This document shows, piece by piece, positions 15,059 to 29,703 of a stretch of 64,000 nt of DNA. The notes under the pieces were generated by a model that was given only the letters and a program-made list of their open reading frames with translations, was not told the DNA's origin and ran no database searches. Numbering within the stretch: position 1 is the stretch's first letter; each line of letters begins with the position of its first letter. A program made the position numbers and the translations under genes. The stretch lies in contig JAKFAO010000008.1 of the NCBI GenBank assembly GCA_021527695.1, positions 620,001-684,000 on the forward strand, given 5' to 3'. Source of the stretch: Naematelia aurantialba (taxonomy: Eukaryota > Basidiomycota > Tremellomycetes > Tremellales > Naemateliaceae).

Positions 15059-17415
15059 CTACTCCGACTTGCCCAGAGCCTCCGCGGCGAGCCACGAGTT
15101 GAGCATGGTCAGAGCCTCCTTGGGCTTGTCGTACGGCACCATGTGGCCTGCGTACAGGATCTTGAGGTGCTGCACGCCGTCAGCGCCCACGTATATATAC
15201 ATGTATAATAGTGGACGATGTCTGTGGGGTTCCGAATGGATGAAGCGACTCACGCTGAGATTGCCGTACGTCTTGTACGAGCCCGCGACCTTGTCGTCGA
15301 CCTTCCACTCGGCAAACTCGGCTGCGTTGTATCCCGCTTTACCCGTCCACTCGAGCGCCTCCATCCACCGCTCGTTGGCAATGTGGTTGCAGATAAAGTC
15401 GTACGTCCCCACATACTGCCCCGACCCCGAATCAGCTGCCGGGCATTGCGCAGTGCTTGACCTGCAGACTCACGTTGAGGACGCGAACACCCCGCTCGAG
15501 AAGCGCAGAAACATAGAGCCATGTCTGGCCGGCACTGTCGAGCGCCGCGTGGAATCGCCGCCCCACCTTGTTGGAGCAGCTTGAGAAGCCGCCCACCGAG
15601 GGATCGACACCGAGTGTCTTGCGTACTTCCGGCAAGTCGAGGAACGTACGGATCTTGTCGCTGCTCATGTCAGCATGGTCGGCGGGCGATGATAATGAGT
15701 AATAAAGCAGCACGCACGTCACCGAGTAGCACAGACTCTTCGAGAGCTCCTCTCCACTGCACGGTTTGCTAACGTCGTAGCTGCGAGAGTTTAGCCGCTT
15801 CGTCTGACCATCAGCAGGGCGCACGACGTACGGGTTGACGCCCGCCCAGAGGAAAGACGCTCCCAGCATTTCCTCGCAGTAATCCAATGCCATCGAGCAC
15901 GTCGTGTAGTCGTTTGTCTCGATACAGCCTTTGAGCGTAAACTTGTGGCACTTGGGCACCTGCGTGGATGCCATTAGCTCGGCCATGCATAAAAGCAAGC
16001 AGTAGCCCGGCCAAGCACGTATACTAAGCGGCAGCTCGGCCAAGCACATCTAGTAAGCGGCACCTCGGCCAGCATATACAGCAACCCGCAGCCGACTTGG
16101 TGTGGAGGGATCAACTGGTACCTACTGCTTCGGCCATGGCCACGCAGTTCTCGATGGACTGTACAGTCGTGTTGAGGCCACCGTGAATGGTGCACTGATA
16201 TGTAAAGTACGACTCGGTCGTGGTGACTGGGATCAACAGCCATCAGCCTCCCGAACCTGACTATACTGTATCTCAGGATATCAAGAGACTCACAGGTATC
16301 GGTGACCCCGTTTCCGATCATGACGCTCTGGAGGTTGATCGGGGTCTTTCCCTGGGCCACGAGCTTCCTGTTCCCGTCCACGACGGCAGACGCAAAGATG
16401 GGCAGGTATCGGCCCTACATCCGCGCAAGACGACAGTCGTCAGCCAAGCAGCAAAGCCTAGTGGTGGTGTAATTCCGACTTACACCGTAGGATTCGCCGG
16501 CCATGTGGAACGCCCGGCCCTCGAACTCTTTGAACGTTTCGAAGAAGATCGAGATAAAGGCCTGCACGTCCTTGCCGGCCGCCTCTGCCCTCGCGACCGA
16601 CTGCACGACGTGTCAGCTCTGCCCTCTGCCCTCTGCCGTCTTGGCTGTCGACGGCCATCGGTGCCCTGGAGGCTGCGCGAGGACTGACCTGGTGGTGTTC
16701 TGCATAACTGAATCCCACGCCGATCGGCTCGTCGAGGAAGAAGATGTTGGCCTGTCCCATCAGCCCATGCCCATGCCATGCCCATCTGTCAGACGCAAAA
16801 CAGAAAAGACCAATCCAAATGCTAGACGTTGACGTACCTTGTCGTTCCATGCGTACGGATTAAAGACGGTATCGTTGGCGCCCTTGGGATCGTCCTTGAC
16901 CGAGCACGGTCCCAACTCCATAAACAGCCCGAGAGCGCTCGAGCAGCCCGGCCCGCCGTTGATCCACATCACCACGGGGTCTGTCTTGGGGCTACTGCGC
17001 GACTCGAAAAAGTAGAAGAACAGGTCCTTGCCGTCCCCTACATCCAGGTAACCAGAGTACGACCTGACCGACGGGTCGCAGAATCCCTTGGTCGCCTTGA
17101 TGCGGATTTTGTGTTTCTTCCGCGCCGTCAGCTCGTAAGCGGCATGACTGCAGGCAGCAAGCCAGAGCCAGAATCCGGAGCACGTACTGTGAATCGCGCG
17201 CTGGTAAAGTGCAGAAACTCGTCATCTGGCACACTGGCCAAGGTGAAATCACTAGCAGTCCCCAGCACCGTCGCTGGGTCGGCGCTCCCGGAATAGGAGG
17301 GATGGAGGATCGAGTCGGCAATCTGGAGGGCATCGTGCGTCGTCGTCGGGAGGTGCGGGAGTTGCAGCGCCGACAGCACCGGCAGCAGCGCCAGCAGCGG
17401 CGTGAAGAGGCGCAT
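15059..17415 (-). CDS. CPY1: Vacuolar serine carboxypeptidase (carboxypeptidase Y type)
   Basis: Peptidase family S10, expected in the vacuole after secretion-pathway sorting. Eleven exons close to 524 residues: 17415-17188, 17131-16838, 16751-16689, 16600-16484, 16414-16294, 16226-16126, 15959-15832, 15780-15718, 15660-15474, 15415-15254, 15169-15059. A signal peptide ([16 protein letters not shown]) and a propeptide of about 90 residues precede the mature part. Active-site signatures: [10 protein letters not shown] (oxyanion hole and substrate binding), AGESYGG split by an intron right after ESYG (nucleophile Ser), GTYDFICN (Asp) and [11 protein letters not shown] (His). The paired Cys of the CPY lid (VPKCHKF...[17 protein letters not shown]) are present. 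Intron 6 (16125-15960) contains a degenerate tandem repeat. The next gene upstream is on the same strand. Confidence 0.95.
15962..16090 (-). repeat. Degenerate tandem repeat in a carboxypeptidase intron
   Basis: Three to four imperfect copies of a unit of about 30 bp built on TGCTTGGCCGAGCTGCCGCTTA (split: TGCTTGGCCGAG, CTGCCGCTTA) occur on the transcript strand within the 166-nt intron. I judged spacing and divergence by eye. Confidence 0.65.
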
Positions 17416-17781
17416 CGTCAGTCCTGCTCAGACCCGTACGAGCCAGACTACTATCTGTTGCAGCGAGATACAAGCGCGAATACACAACGCCTCGGATGGG
17501 CCGAGTCGGAGCGGCCACCAGGCGGGCCCACTTTGAACCAACAGACCCACCAGTCCACCACGCGCTTCTCGGGCGGCAATCATCGGATCTGTCCGCATCG
17601 CAACTGGCCGATGCGTATCAACTGCACCACTATTCCTATTTCTGTCGCGTTCCAGCTTGTTATTACTGGATAGGGACAAGAGTATACACAGGCAGAGCAT
17701 CAGCAGCTCGTGAGGCAACACCAGCTCATGCATACGCGAGCATGTGGCAGCCTGATGCCCCTCGCTCCACGACCAAGCGGT
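17416..17781. other. Carboxypeptidase upstream / ECD 3' region
   Basis: A 366-bp gap between two minus-strand genes. I see no conserved element or supported gene. It should contain the carboxypeptidase promoter and the ECD terminator. Confidence 0.35.
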
Positions 17782-21038
<3,257 letters not shown>

Positions 21039-21211
21039 GGTGATGGCCCTTGTTGAGGATGCAAGAAATGAACGTATACTAACCCGTTCAGAAACGTCGA
21101 CTTTTTACGGTGGCAAAATCCAACCTCGATTGCTTCCGTGTATCCATGCCAAATATCGCTACATGTGTGACAAAACTACCGACAACCGTGAGCGAGCCGC
21201 TGACTCGAGCT

Positions 21212-23145
21212 CTACGTATCTAGACAAATCATCTCTACTTCGCCCTCGCTTGGAGTAGGCTCGCCAGGCTTGATCCACCCGTCTTTCCGACACCTTCCAC
21301 ATCTGACCCACAGTCGCCCAGTCTCGTCTGGCTCCAGTTTCCACCGGCCCGAACTTCGTTCCGCCCCTTCTATACATGCTCTATGCCACTTGTGTCCGCA
21401 TACGCGGAGAACAGGCTCAGAAGGCTTATCACCGACGAATGCTGGCTGTTCGGGCGAGTAGATATCGAGCATCTGTTTACTTTCTTCCGTCGCGTCCGAA
21501 ATCGATTCGTCCGGATCAAGTGCAGGATCGAATTGACATTCTGGGGCATCACATCTCCAGCCAAGAGAGCGCTCGCGAGTCATCGTCCAGGACTCTAGTG
21601 ATTCGGGAACAAACGGCTGCCGCGGTCGCTCGGATGCGGCAGGATTGGATGCCGGAGAGGCGAGGTGGACATGATGGTGATGATGATGATGGTGGTGGAG
21701 CTGGGTTGCCGCCATATCCGAAGCGGAGAAGTTGTGAATGATCGTGATGTGCGGACGACGCTCGCGTGGCACTGTTCCCCGAGGCCTACGTGGGCTCTCG
21801 CTACCAGACGCATTCCCGCCGTCATTGTTCGACGCACTCTCGCCGGTGTTGTTCTCGGCGGCATTGTTCGGTGTCGCATGGATGGGCATAGGAGAGGCGC
21901 TCAGAGGGAAATCGAAGACGAGATTTGGTGTCGGCGGCCTGGATAGCTCTTCTTGCTGATCTGAAGGCTCGGCTGCTGATGCGACTGGCCCGTCTGCCTG
22001 GGTCTCGGACGGGATAGGTGCTGGAGGGCGTTCGGGAAGAGGCATTCGCCAAAAGATCGTTACCTCCGTTTCGGGAATGGGAGGTTGAGCCTGGTTTACA
22101 GGAGGCAGGTTCGGCTGAGACCCAGATCGAGTATAAGGGTGGGAGCCAGTGGCACGCGCTGGCCCGGATGGACGGATGCCGTCGTTTCGAGACGGCCCAT
22201 CCAGTGTCTGTAAAGGATCTAACTCGAGACGACAAGTAGGACTAACGTTGTCAACATGATGGCACACGAGTCGCCAAGAACGTAGACTTACCAAGTATGT
22301 TTGTTCGCGAACCAGGGTTCCAGGCATGCCTCGTGGAAGAGATGATTACATGGCAGCCTCTTGACGCCTGTGCTGTGCTTTTCCTCGGCGACCTCGAGCC
22401 CTTCCAGGCAAATACCACATTTCCATCCTTTTGTTTCCTCGTCGTCTCCGATGTCCGCCTCTTCGGCAGCGAAGATCCGATTGATCCGTCGCAGCATCCC
22501 CTGACTAACCGTTTCCAAAGACCTGAGCAGTTCTTTCGCCTTTTCCGGATTCGGCTGGGGCGCTGACTGAGCAAAGGGGAACGGGGCAAAGAACTGGTAG
22601 AAAGGAAGTCCCATGTTGGGAAGTTGCTGTTCGCCCTCGGCTGCATGCCTCGGGGTAGGTGCAATGTATGGCAGCGGATTTTGAAAATGCGGAATCATAC
22701 GGCCATCGGGCGTCCTGGTGAAGAAGGCGGGGATGTTGGGATTATCCCATGTCATTCGAGCCTGCTCGGTGGTGGCGTCGACCGTTGCCGTCGCCAGCGG
22801 TGGCGGTGAGGGCGCAGTGACCCCGAACGCGGTGTGGAGAGCTCCTGGCGTGGGCACTTGTATTGGGAAGGGAAAGATATTGAATGTCCGTTGAGCGCCT
22901 GCCGCCGCTGCATCGACGGCTGCCGCATCGACGGCCGCCAGTGGTGTCGCTCCGGAGTTGGAGTCGGGTGCTTGCGGTGGCGGTGGGGCTAGTGTGGCAG
23001 GACCGAAAGGACCAAACGTGATCACTGGCGGTGCCAAGGTCACTGGTCGCGGAGACTCGCTCGTACCAGCATCCTGTGACGATCCGTCGATCAACGGTGC
23101 TTGGTCCTGCGATGGTGGAGGTTGTTGCTGCTGCTGGTCGGACAT
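21212..23145 (-). CDS. RING-H2 protein with a second C-terminal Cys/His cluster; San1-like candidate
   Basis: Probable E3 ubiquitin ligase. Two exons, 23145-22292 and 22241-21212, give 627 residues. The N-terminus is Pro/Gln/Ala-rich (MSDQQQQQPPPSQDQAP). The RING-H2 lies near residues 245-295: WKCGICLEGLEV, then LPCNHLFHEACLEPWF, then HTCPTCRLEL (the intron cuts the last pair). A long disordered region holds a nine-His tract (QLHHHHHHHHHVHL). Near the C-terminus there is a second ordered set: WRCDAPECQFDP, VLRVCGHKWHRACIEG, WVRCGRCRKDGW, which follows a C-x4-C...CGHxxHxxC...CxxC pattern. The architecture (RING inside disordered arms) resembles the nuclear quality-control ligase San1, but I cannot prove orthology. 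It is divergent from IMP1. Confidence 0.85.
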
Positions 23146-23487
23146 GGTCGAGGTTGTTGTGAAGGCGTCCTGATGTTGAAATAGACTTGTCTCTAGCGAC
23201 TATACGTGAATACAACAAGGAGCACTGTGCTCTGTCATCGAGTGACGTGATACAAGCTTGTTGATGGAAGAATGGATGTGAAAAGTGATCCGTTGCAGGG
23301 AGAGGGATGAAGATGCTGACAAAGGGTTCAACCAACTGTTTGATTCCAGGCGATTCCAATTCGGGGGATGGCACACGAGATCACGCGACTGCCACGTGGT
23401 CGTGGCTGGGAAATGGACCGATCCTCCAGAGTCTTGTCAAAGGCTCAAATACATTGACACACAGTCCTCCGGGGACGAGTTGGCGGC
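23146..23487. promoter_or_regulatory. Bidirectional promoter RING gene / IMP1
   Basis: A 342-bp gap between divergent starts. A CACGTG E-box lies at 23393-23398. Nothing else is recognised. Confidence 0.45.
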
Positions 23488-24190
23488 ATGCCATGGCGAC
23501 ACTACGTTCCCGCAGTCCGGCCTGTGGAACTCATCAAGTGGCTGGCCGCGCTACATTTTACCACTTCCACTGTCGCTCATATACAGCAATGTCAGGGACC
23601 GTCCATGGCGCCGACGCTTGATCCTGGTTGGAGGAACGACTGGCTCTTCGTGTCGCCCCTTCCTTACTGGTCATGGGAGGCACGGAAACTGAAATGGAGG
23701 GGACCTAAACGAGGCGATCTCGTGTTTGCGAGCAAGCCGACCATGCCCGGTGTGTTGGTTTGCAAGCGGGTGATCGGGCTGGAAGGGGACTTGATCGAGG
23801 TCGAGCCGCGACGGGATGATCCAGCGTCACGGTGGACGGACCTAGCTACGTCCACAGAAGAGTTGGAAGAGGAGGGCGAGTCGAGGCTATCTTCAAGGTC
23901 GAGGAGGAAAGGAGAGGAACAGTGGATCAAAGTGCCAAAAGGACATGTGTGGCTCGCCGGGGACAATCTCAAAAACTCGACAGACTCAAGAGACTATGGG
24001 CCAGTTCCACTGGCGCTGGTCAAGGGACAGGTCCTGGCTAGAGTGTGTTCTTCGCCATTTGATCAACGCATCTGTGATCAACGCATCTGTGATCAACGCA
24101 TCTGAGCTGACGCTGGTGAAGGTCTGGCCTAATCCGACCTGGTTCCGAGACCCGTTCAAGCACATCAGCGGTCCTCCTCTGGCTACATAG
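23488..24190 (+). CDS. IMP1: Mitochondrial inner membrane peptidase subunit 1 (S26 signal peptidase)
   Basis: Family S26 protease of the inner membrane peptidase complex, which removes sorting signals in the intermembrane space. Two exons, 23488-24042 and 24122-24190, give 207 residues. An N-terminal hydrophobic segment precedes QCQGPSMAPTLDP (nucleophile Ser in GPSM). GDLVFASKP and VCKRVIGLEGD follow (general-base Lys). The conserved WLAGDNLKNSTDSRDYGPVP is typical of Imp1 and unlike Imp2. Between the Lys box and the GDN box there is a charged insert of about 30 residues. The end LARVWPNPTWF needs the 79-nt intron (24043-24121) to be removed; read through, the frame would end in a repeated DQRIC peptide. 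The intron holds three copies of a 15-bp unit. Confidence 0.92.
24061..24104 (+). repeat. 15-bp tandem repeat (three copies) in the IMP1 intron
   Basis: GATCAACGCATCTGT is repeated head to tail, with the third copy missing its last base. It sits between the GTGTGT donor and the CTGAC branch site, so it lengthens the intron without touching the splice signals. Confidence 0.9.
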
Positions 24191-24466
24191 CGTTGGGAGC
24201 TGTACTTTCAATAGTCTTAAGAAGGAGGCACTCGGGAGCGCATCAGCATACATACCCAGCACTGCTATACCATGCATTTGTGCTATATGGAGGTTTTGAA
24301 CCAAAGCTCAGCCTGGGACCGCCCGGCTTTGGCCGGACACTATCAGGCTGATTTGTCGGCCCAACGTCACCGCGCGTCTATTCCCCTATTCCCGCTCTAT
24401 CTAGTGCACCTTGTGGACCATCTCGTACTCTATAGACCGTCGCTGCTCCTTCAGCAGGCTTCAACG

Positions 24467-27400
24467 ATGTCGTCGCAGGCGCCGAGACAGCAGTCGTCAG
24501 ATGATGTCCGGCAGCACATCATCTCTTCCTTGTTCTCCCGCAAGGACGAAGATGGGACGCCAGATGAGACGCTCATCTCCTACCTCAAAGTATACGAGGA
24601 GGATCCCCAAGATCCGGGCGGGGGTCTCAAGACCCGGTACCTCATGCTTGCAGGTAGGCCACTATAGAAGAGTCTTGGATATCCCTGACGAGAACAGTAA
24701 CGAAGCTGGGCAAGGTGGTGATTCACAAGGCTAAGAGGAACAACAACCTTTCCTTTTCCCGTGGAAAGACATGGCATCTGGAGGATATGCGGACCTTGGA
24801 GGCCATAGGTGTGAGTATGCAAAATGCAAATCGGATATGCTGATATTGTGTAGCCAACCGATTTCGCTCTCACGATGACTATCCGGCGATATCACTGGCA
24901 GACGGAGCGAGCGAAAGATCAGCTTCATTTCCTCAATTCGGTCGTCAAGGTCTACAAGACATACACCAAGGGTGATCTCCCGGAGTTGATCAACTTCCAA
25001 CCTCCACATTCTAGTGCAGGGCCCAACGGGGTAGGTGCCAACGGTGCGAGCGCTCCTGGTAAGTTGATTGTACGCTGCAAGAAACCCACTGACAAGCAAG
25101 CAACGGACTCTCGTCCCCCCTCATCCTCCTCAGTCACATCCCCTCCGCGGTCTCGAGGCGCTGACCTCGCTCCTCCACCGGCCTTCAAATCAGGTCGTAG
25201 TGGCTCTTCATCATCCATGGCCTCGGCGCAGTCGTCAATTTACCCATCCTCTGATGCCATGTCACGCGGCAGACCCAGTCTAGATGACCAGCGGACGCCG
25301 ACGACTGCTCAGTTTGGCCGATCGCCATTGGGGGAAAGTACAATACCACGACCGCGACGACCATCCGACGTCTCGCAAGCCAGAACGGCGTCACCCCGTG
25401 AACCGATAAATGGGAAGAGTGCTCCAGGGTCAAATGGGATTGGGTTGGGAAGACCTGGGCAGGGGAGAGCGCCGGTTGATATGCTTGCGATGGGAGAAAG
25501 AAACCTATCGTCAACGTCGGCAACGTCGGATTACCAAGATGGAGGAAGGAGTATGATGCGGGGACCGTCAGCTGAGCAGAAGCGGCCTGGCCACGAGGCG
25601 GAACCAATCGAGCGGCCCTTGTCGTCCCTCGCACAGAAGGAAAGTATGAACGAGGAGGGTGTCACGCCTCGTCAACCTAGTAGTGCAATTGTACCTGCCT
25701 CGAAGCCTGAGTTGCCAACATCACCTGGTCCCCTACCGCCTCGGTCGCCTTCCCGTCTCAAACAGCCCGCTCCGATCATCACTACCACCGTACCTTCACC
25801 AGCCATGCCAAGCGAACCCCAAATTCCCACGCCGACCTCAGCGAACAGGATGAACCGCCGCGCGTCCTTCCACCCTCCACCTCTCAACATCGCCTTTTCC
25901 CGCGAAGTCCTACTTACCTCGCGGACCGGGTTGCTGCCTGGTGCAGCCGGCCTGACCATCGACGGGGACGACAAGCAGAATGATGCCATCTTGAGTAACG
26001 TCGAAGAGATGCTCGAAGGCTTCGAATGGACTGCCGTGGGCAGCGGAGATCTGGCACGAAAGAAGGGAAGCGCAGATGCGATCGAGGGACGGCTTTTGGA
26101 TGAACTCGCTGCATTGGACTCAGTATGTGCTGAGTGTGGGAAGTGCGCTGAAACGTCAGGCAAACATCCATGCGTTTCTCGAATCAGACGACCGTATAGC
26201 CCAGGTTCTCGGACATATCGATGAAGCTTTGCTCGAGCTTGAAGATATTGACATGCAGATTACTGGTTATCGTATGCAGTTGAACGTGAGTCTGACCTGC
26301 ACCGTCTCAGCTGATGACAGGCTGTATCGGACGACATATCGTACATCGAGTCTCAGAATAGGGGCTTGCAAGTACAAACGTCCAACCAACAAGCACTATT
26401 GAATGAGATGAAGCAGCTCCTGGTGAGCACTGAGCACACAATCGTGACGCCTACGCTTATGACGATAGCAAATTGTGGAGGTCCCACCGGACGATCTGCG
26501 TGTACTGGCGCAGGAGTCGCTAGGCTCAGAGCGAGGTGTCAAAGCCCTCGAACGTGCCGCCGCAAGTCTGTACAAGGCATTACAAGCAGCACGAGATACC
26601 GGTATGCCTTCGAGAGCGTCAGTTGCTTCAGTTACTGAGATGACTATAGCCAATGCCGAGGTCGCTGCTACTATCGCGCGAATCAAGGAGTATCAGGAGA
26701 ACTCGACACAGTTCACAAAGCGAATCATGGACTATCTCGATATCGCATTCAAGCATCAGGCGAGTTTCTCGATTGTCTTCGAACTGGAGCGCTGCTGATA
26801 CATGGTAGTCTGAGACGACGCTGTCCGAATATCGGAAAACCTCACGGCAGACAATGTCGCTGGCGCCGCACACCTCAATGGGCGAGTATCTCATGATGTA
26901 TGAAGGACTAGTGCTGTACATGAAAGAAATGGATGAAGATCGCTACCAGCGGCTTTGCTCTGTACATCGTCCCTCGCTCGTGATCGCTGCTGCCACTGAT
27001 ATTCTTCCCGCAGAATTACATGTCTACCATCAGCCAGCTTCACCAGAGCGAGATCAAGGATATGTTGATCAATTTCATTTCGAGCATCAAAGCCTCGGCC
27101 AGTGGGCAACCGAACGAAGCTTGTAAGTCAAGCGAGGGAGGCAGCGATGAGCAAGCTGACACCTCAGCCTTTGCGACTGCTGCTGGCTTGGCTGCCAAGA
27201 CTTCTGCCCTGCAGAAGTCCAAGACCATGATGGGCCTCAAGGCTGTTGATCATACCAGGAGAGATATCAAGGGCGACGACAACGCGCATCGTATCGCACA
27301 GGTGACTTGTTCTGCACCCTTCCTGTCCCCGTCCCTTGTTGCGTCATGTCACACGGTTGTTGCCCTCTTCTTTTACGGTGCTGATCTTATTTAGCTATAC

Positions 27401-29061
27401 CAACAAGCCTTGACAGAAATAATCAACCAAGTCCTGGTTGAAGAAGACTTCATCAATGCCTTCTTGCACCTCACGGATACCGAGTCGACATTTGCGGACC
27501 ATATGGAGCTCGACTCGTACTTCCGGCGTCAAGCAGCCCGGCATGCGACGACCCAGATGAGCCCGGGAATGATGCAGCTCGTGAGAAGCATGATGGATCT
27601 GGTGTTTGGCTTTGTGGAGATGGAGATACGAAATTGGGCTGAAGCGGCAACCGAGAAGAACGTCGTGTGAGTTGGGTTAGGTTGGCTGGGTCCCGGCTGA
27701 GCGACTGCGATGTAGGGCGATTGTCGGTGTCATTGGTGTGACAGAGCGACTTGCAATGGAGGCCGAGCAGGAGAACACGAGTCTGTTCTTCTCGCACTTG
27801 TTTGACCGGCAGCTTTCCCGTCAACGAATGGTGCTGGACGCATTTGTGGTATGTGACGCTTTGTGTGATCTTCTCTCGACCGAATGCTGAATTGGTGTAG
27901 AATGAGGAGCTCCGCGTCATCGAGTCTGCCAAGGGAGGGGCAAAGAAACGACGTGGTGTGCTATTCTTTGTCCGCCATTTCCCGTTGTTTGTGGAACGGA
28001 TCGAGGGCCAGCTCAACGAGGATGCCGCGGACCTTCCGATCCGTAAGAAGGTCAATGATATCTACGACAGGGTGGTCAATGCCATCTTTGGAAGCATTAC
28101 ACATATAGCCAAAGTCGATCGGGGCGAGTTGCAGAATGCCGAAGATAAGGGCCAGCTCAACTACCATGTCATCGTTATCGGTAAGTCCCAATCCATCAGA
28201 CATTTCAAGGTATATCAAAGGGTATCCAAGAGTATCAAGTAGATCGGTTATACGTTGTGGAGATCGGGGCGACTCGACCAAGCTGATTGAGCTGTTGCTG
28301 ATTTCTCATAGAAAACATGTACCACTTTACGGAGGATCTGTCGCAGCTGAACGCTGCTGCGCTGCGTGTCTCGCTGGACAGGGCACGGGCGCTGTACGAG
28401 GAGAACCTGACGAGTTATATTCGTACCATGCTGAGACGGTACTTTGGTCGCCTAATTGTGGGTTGCGCCCTGCTTTTTTTTTTGTCCCTTCTTTGCTTCC
28501 CTCCTGCCTCTTCTTCCCATCCCTTCTTTCCTTCCCTCCTGCCTCCTCCTTCCCATCCCTTCTGTCCTTCTCTCCTTCTCCCCTCTCCCCTCTTCCCTTC
28601 CTCGCTTCTGTCCTCGACCTTTGGCATTCCACTCTTCGCCAACCCGGATACTGGTACTCCGACTGTGACTGTGCTGACGAAGCTAGGACTTTTTCGACGG
28701 CGTCGAACGCCTGTTACAAACCACCCCGGCCACCGAGATATCCCTCCATTCGACGCACTCCCGCTCGGCACTGAAGAAGATGGTCAAGGACGTGACGGCC
28801 AAAGACATGCGCAAGGCCATCGACGCACTTGCCAAGCGCGTCGACAAGCATTTCTACGACGAAGATGCCGTCTCTCCAGCGCAGGATCCGCGCGCAGTGC
28901 AGCTTGTCGGTGTCGTATGGCGCGAGTTGACGAGCAGGCTCAAGAACGAGGTGGCTAGGGACGAAGGCTACCTCAAGGCGTGTTATGCTGATACGGGGCT
29001 GAACATCGACTTTGGCACCGCCGAGATCGAGGCCGCTTGTAAGCGCGCCAAGCCGTCGTAG
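24467..29061 (+). CDS. SEC3: Exocyst complex component Sec3
   Basis: Exocyst subunit that marks exocytic sites through phosphoinositide and Rho/Cdc42 binding. Sixteen exons close to 1199 residues: 24467-24653, 24698-24810, 24854-25058, 25101-26122, 26160-26285, 26321-26422, 26469-26601, 26650-26759, 26809-26961, 27014-27122, 27168-27301, 27395-27666, 27716-27848, 27901-28180, 28312-28457, 28687-29061. The N-terminal PH-like Sec3 domain (KLGKVVIHKAKRNNNLSFS, TWHLEDMRTLEAIG, FALTMTIRRYHWQTER) is followed by a disordered Ser/Pro region. A coiled coil comes next (NIHAFLESDDRIAQVLGHID, YIESQNRGLQVQTSNQQALL, VPPDDLRVLAQESLG). The C-terminal exocyst fold ends with KACYADTGLNIDFGTAEIE. Introns at 25059, 26602 and 27123 are multiples of three and could be retained. 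The intron at 26760 uses a GC donor. Confidence 0.95.
28470..28612 (+). repeat. Polypyrimidine repeat in the last SEC3 intron
   Basis: The 229-nt intron (28458-28686) holds a T run followed by repeated CTTCCCTCCTGCC and CATCCCTTC units. The transcript strand is almost pure pyrimidine over about 140 nt. Confidence 0.85.
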
Positions 29062-29703
29062 ACCCGCTTCAGGCTGTCTCGTCCCCTTTACTGTCCTGCG
29101 TGGGTTACCGCAGGCTCGTTCCATTTCAGTCCTGCGTGCCCGGCATGGATGGACGCGCAAGCAGCCCTGGGTTACAATTGTACGGCACACAAGCCATGCA
29201 TGACATGTAGCTGCATCGCATGGATGGTTATACCCTTACACTTACATTGCATGACACGCATCCGCGCAGGATACGTATGACACCCATGTCACGCATGCAA
29301 AGCACCATAAGCACGGCATGCAAGTCGATGACACTAAATTCCCCAAACGTCCAAACGAGTTCGTGCACTAATTTACAGAATAGACAGAGTATTTCCAGAT
29401 CCTCATGTCGCCCAATGACCCAAATCTAGATTGTGTCCTCCTCGAAGCTTCTCCCTACCCATCATATGCTGCAGAACATCCCCGTTAATGTCACCGTTCT
29501 CGGTCCCTCGGTCTTGAATTGTTGTCGTTATCTCCAGATGGTGTCGTTGATGTTTCCCTCGCTGCTGAGATCTCGCTCTTCACGGATGCTCCTCTCGTCC
29601 GTCCTGCATCGCGTCCCTCGTCTCTCATCTCCCTTCACTCCTCCCATCTCCCCTCCCTCTCCGCCTCCGCCCCTCACCCCCCCCCCCCCCCCGTCTCACC
29701 GGA
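29062..29703. other. Convergent 3' region SEC3 / velvet gene
   Basis: About 640 bp between convergent stops. It contains CATGCATGACA-like short direct repeats (about 29190-29290) and a run of 16 C at 29677-29692. No gene is supported here. The C run would lie just beyond the velvet stop codon in my preferred model. Confidence 0.4.

Noticed and set aside
24061..24104. Possible CRISPR-like or attachment-site repeat
   Set aside because: Three adjacent 15-bp copies without spacers, inside a fungal intron; it is a simple tandem repeat.
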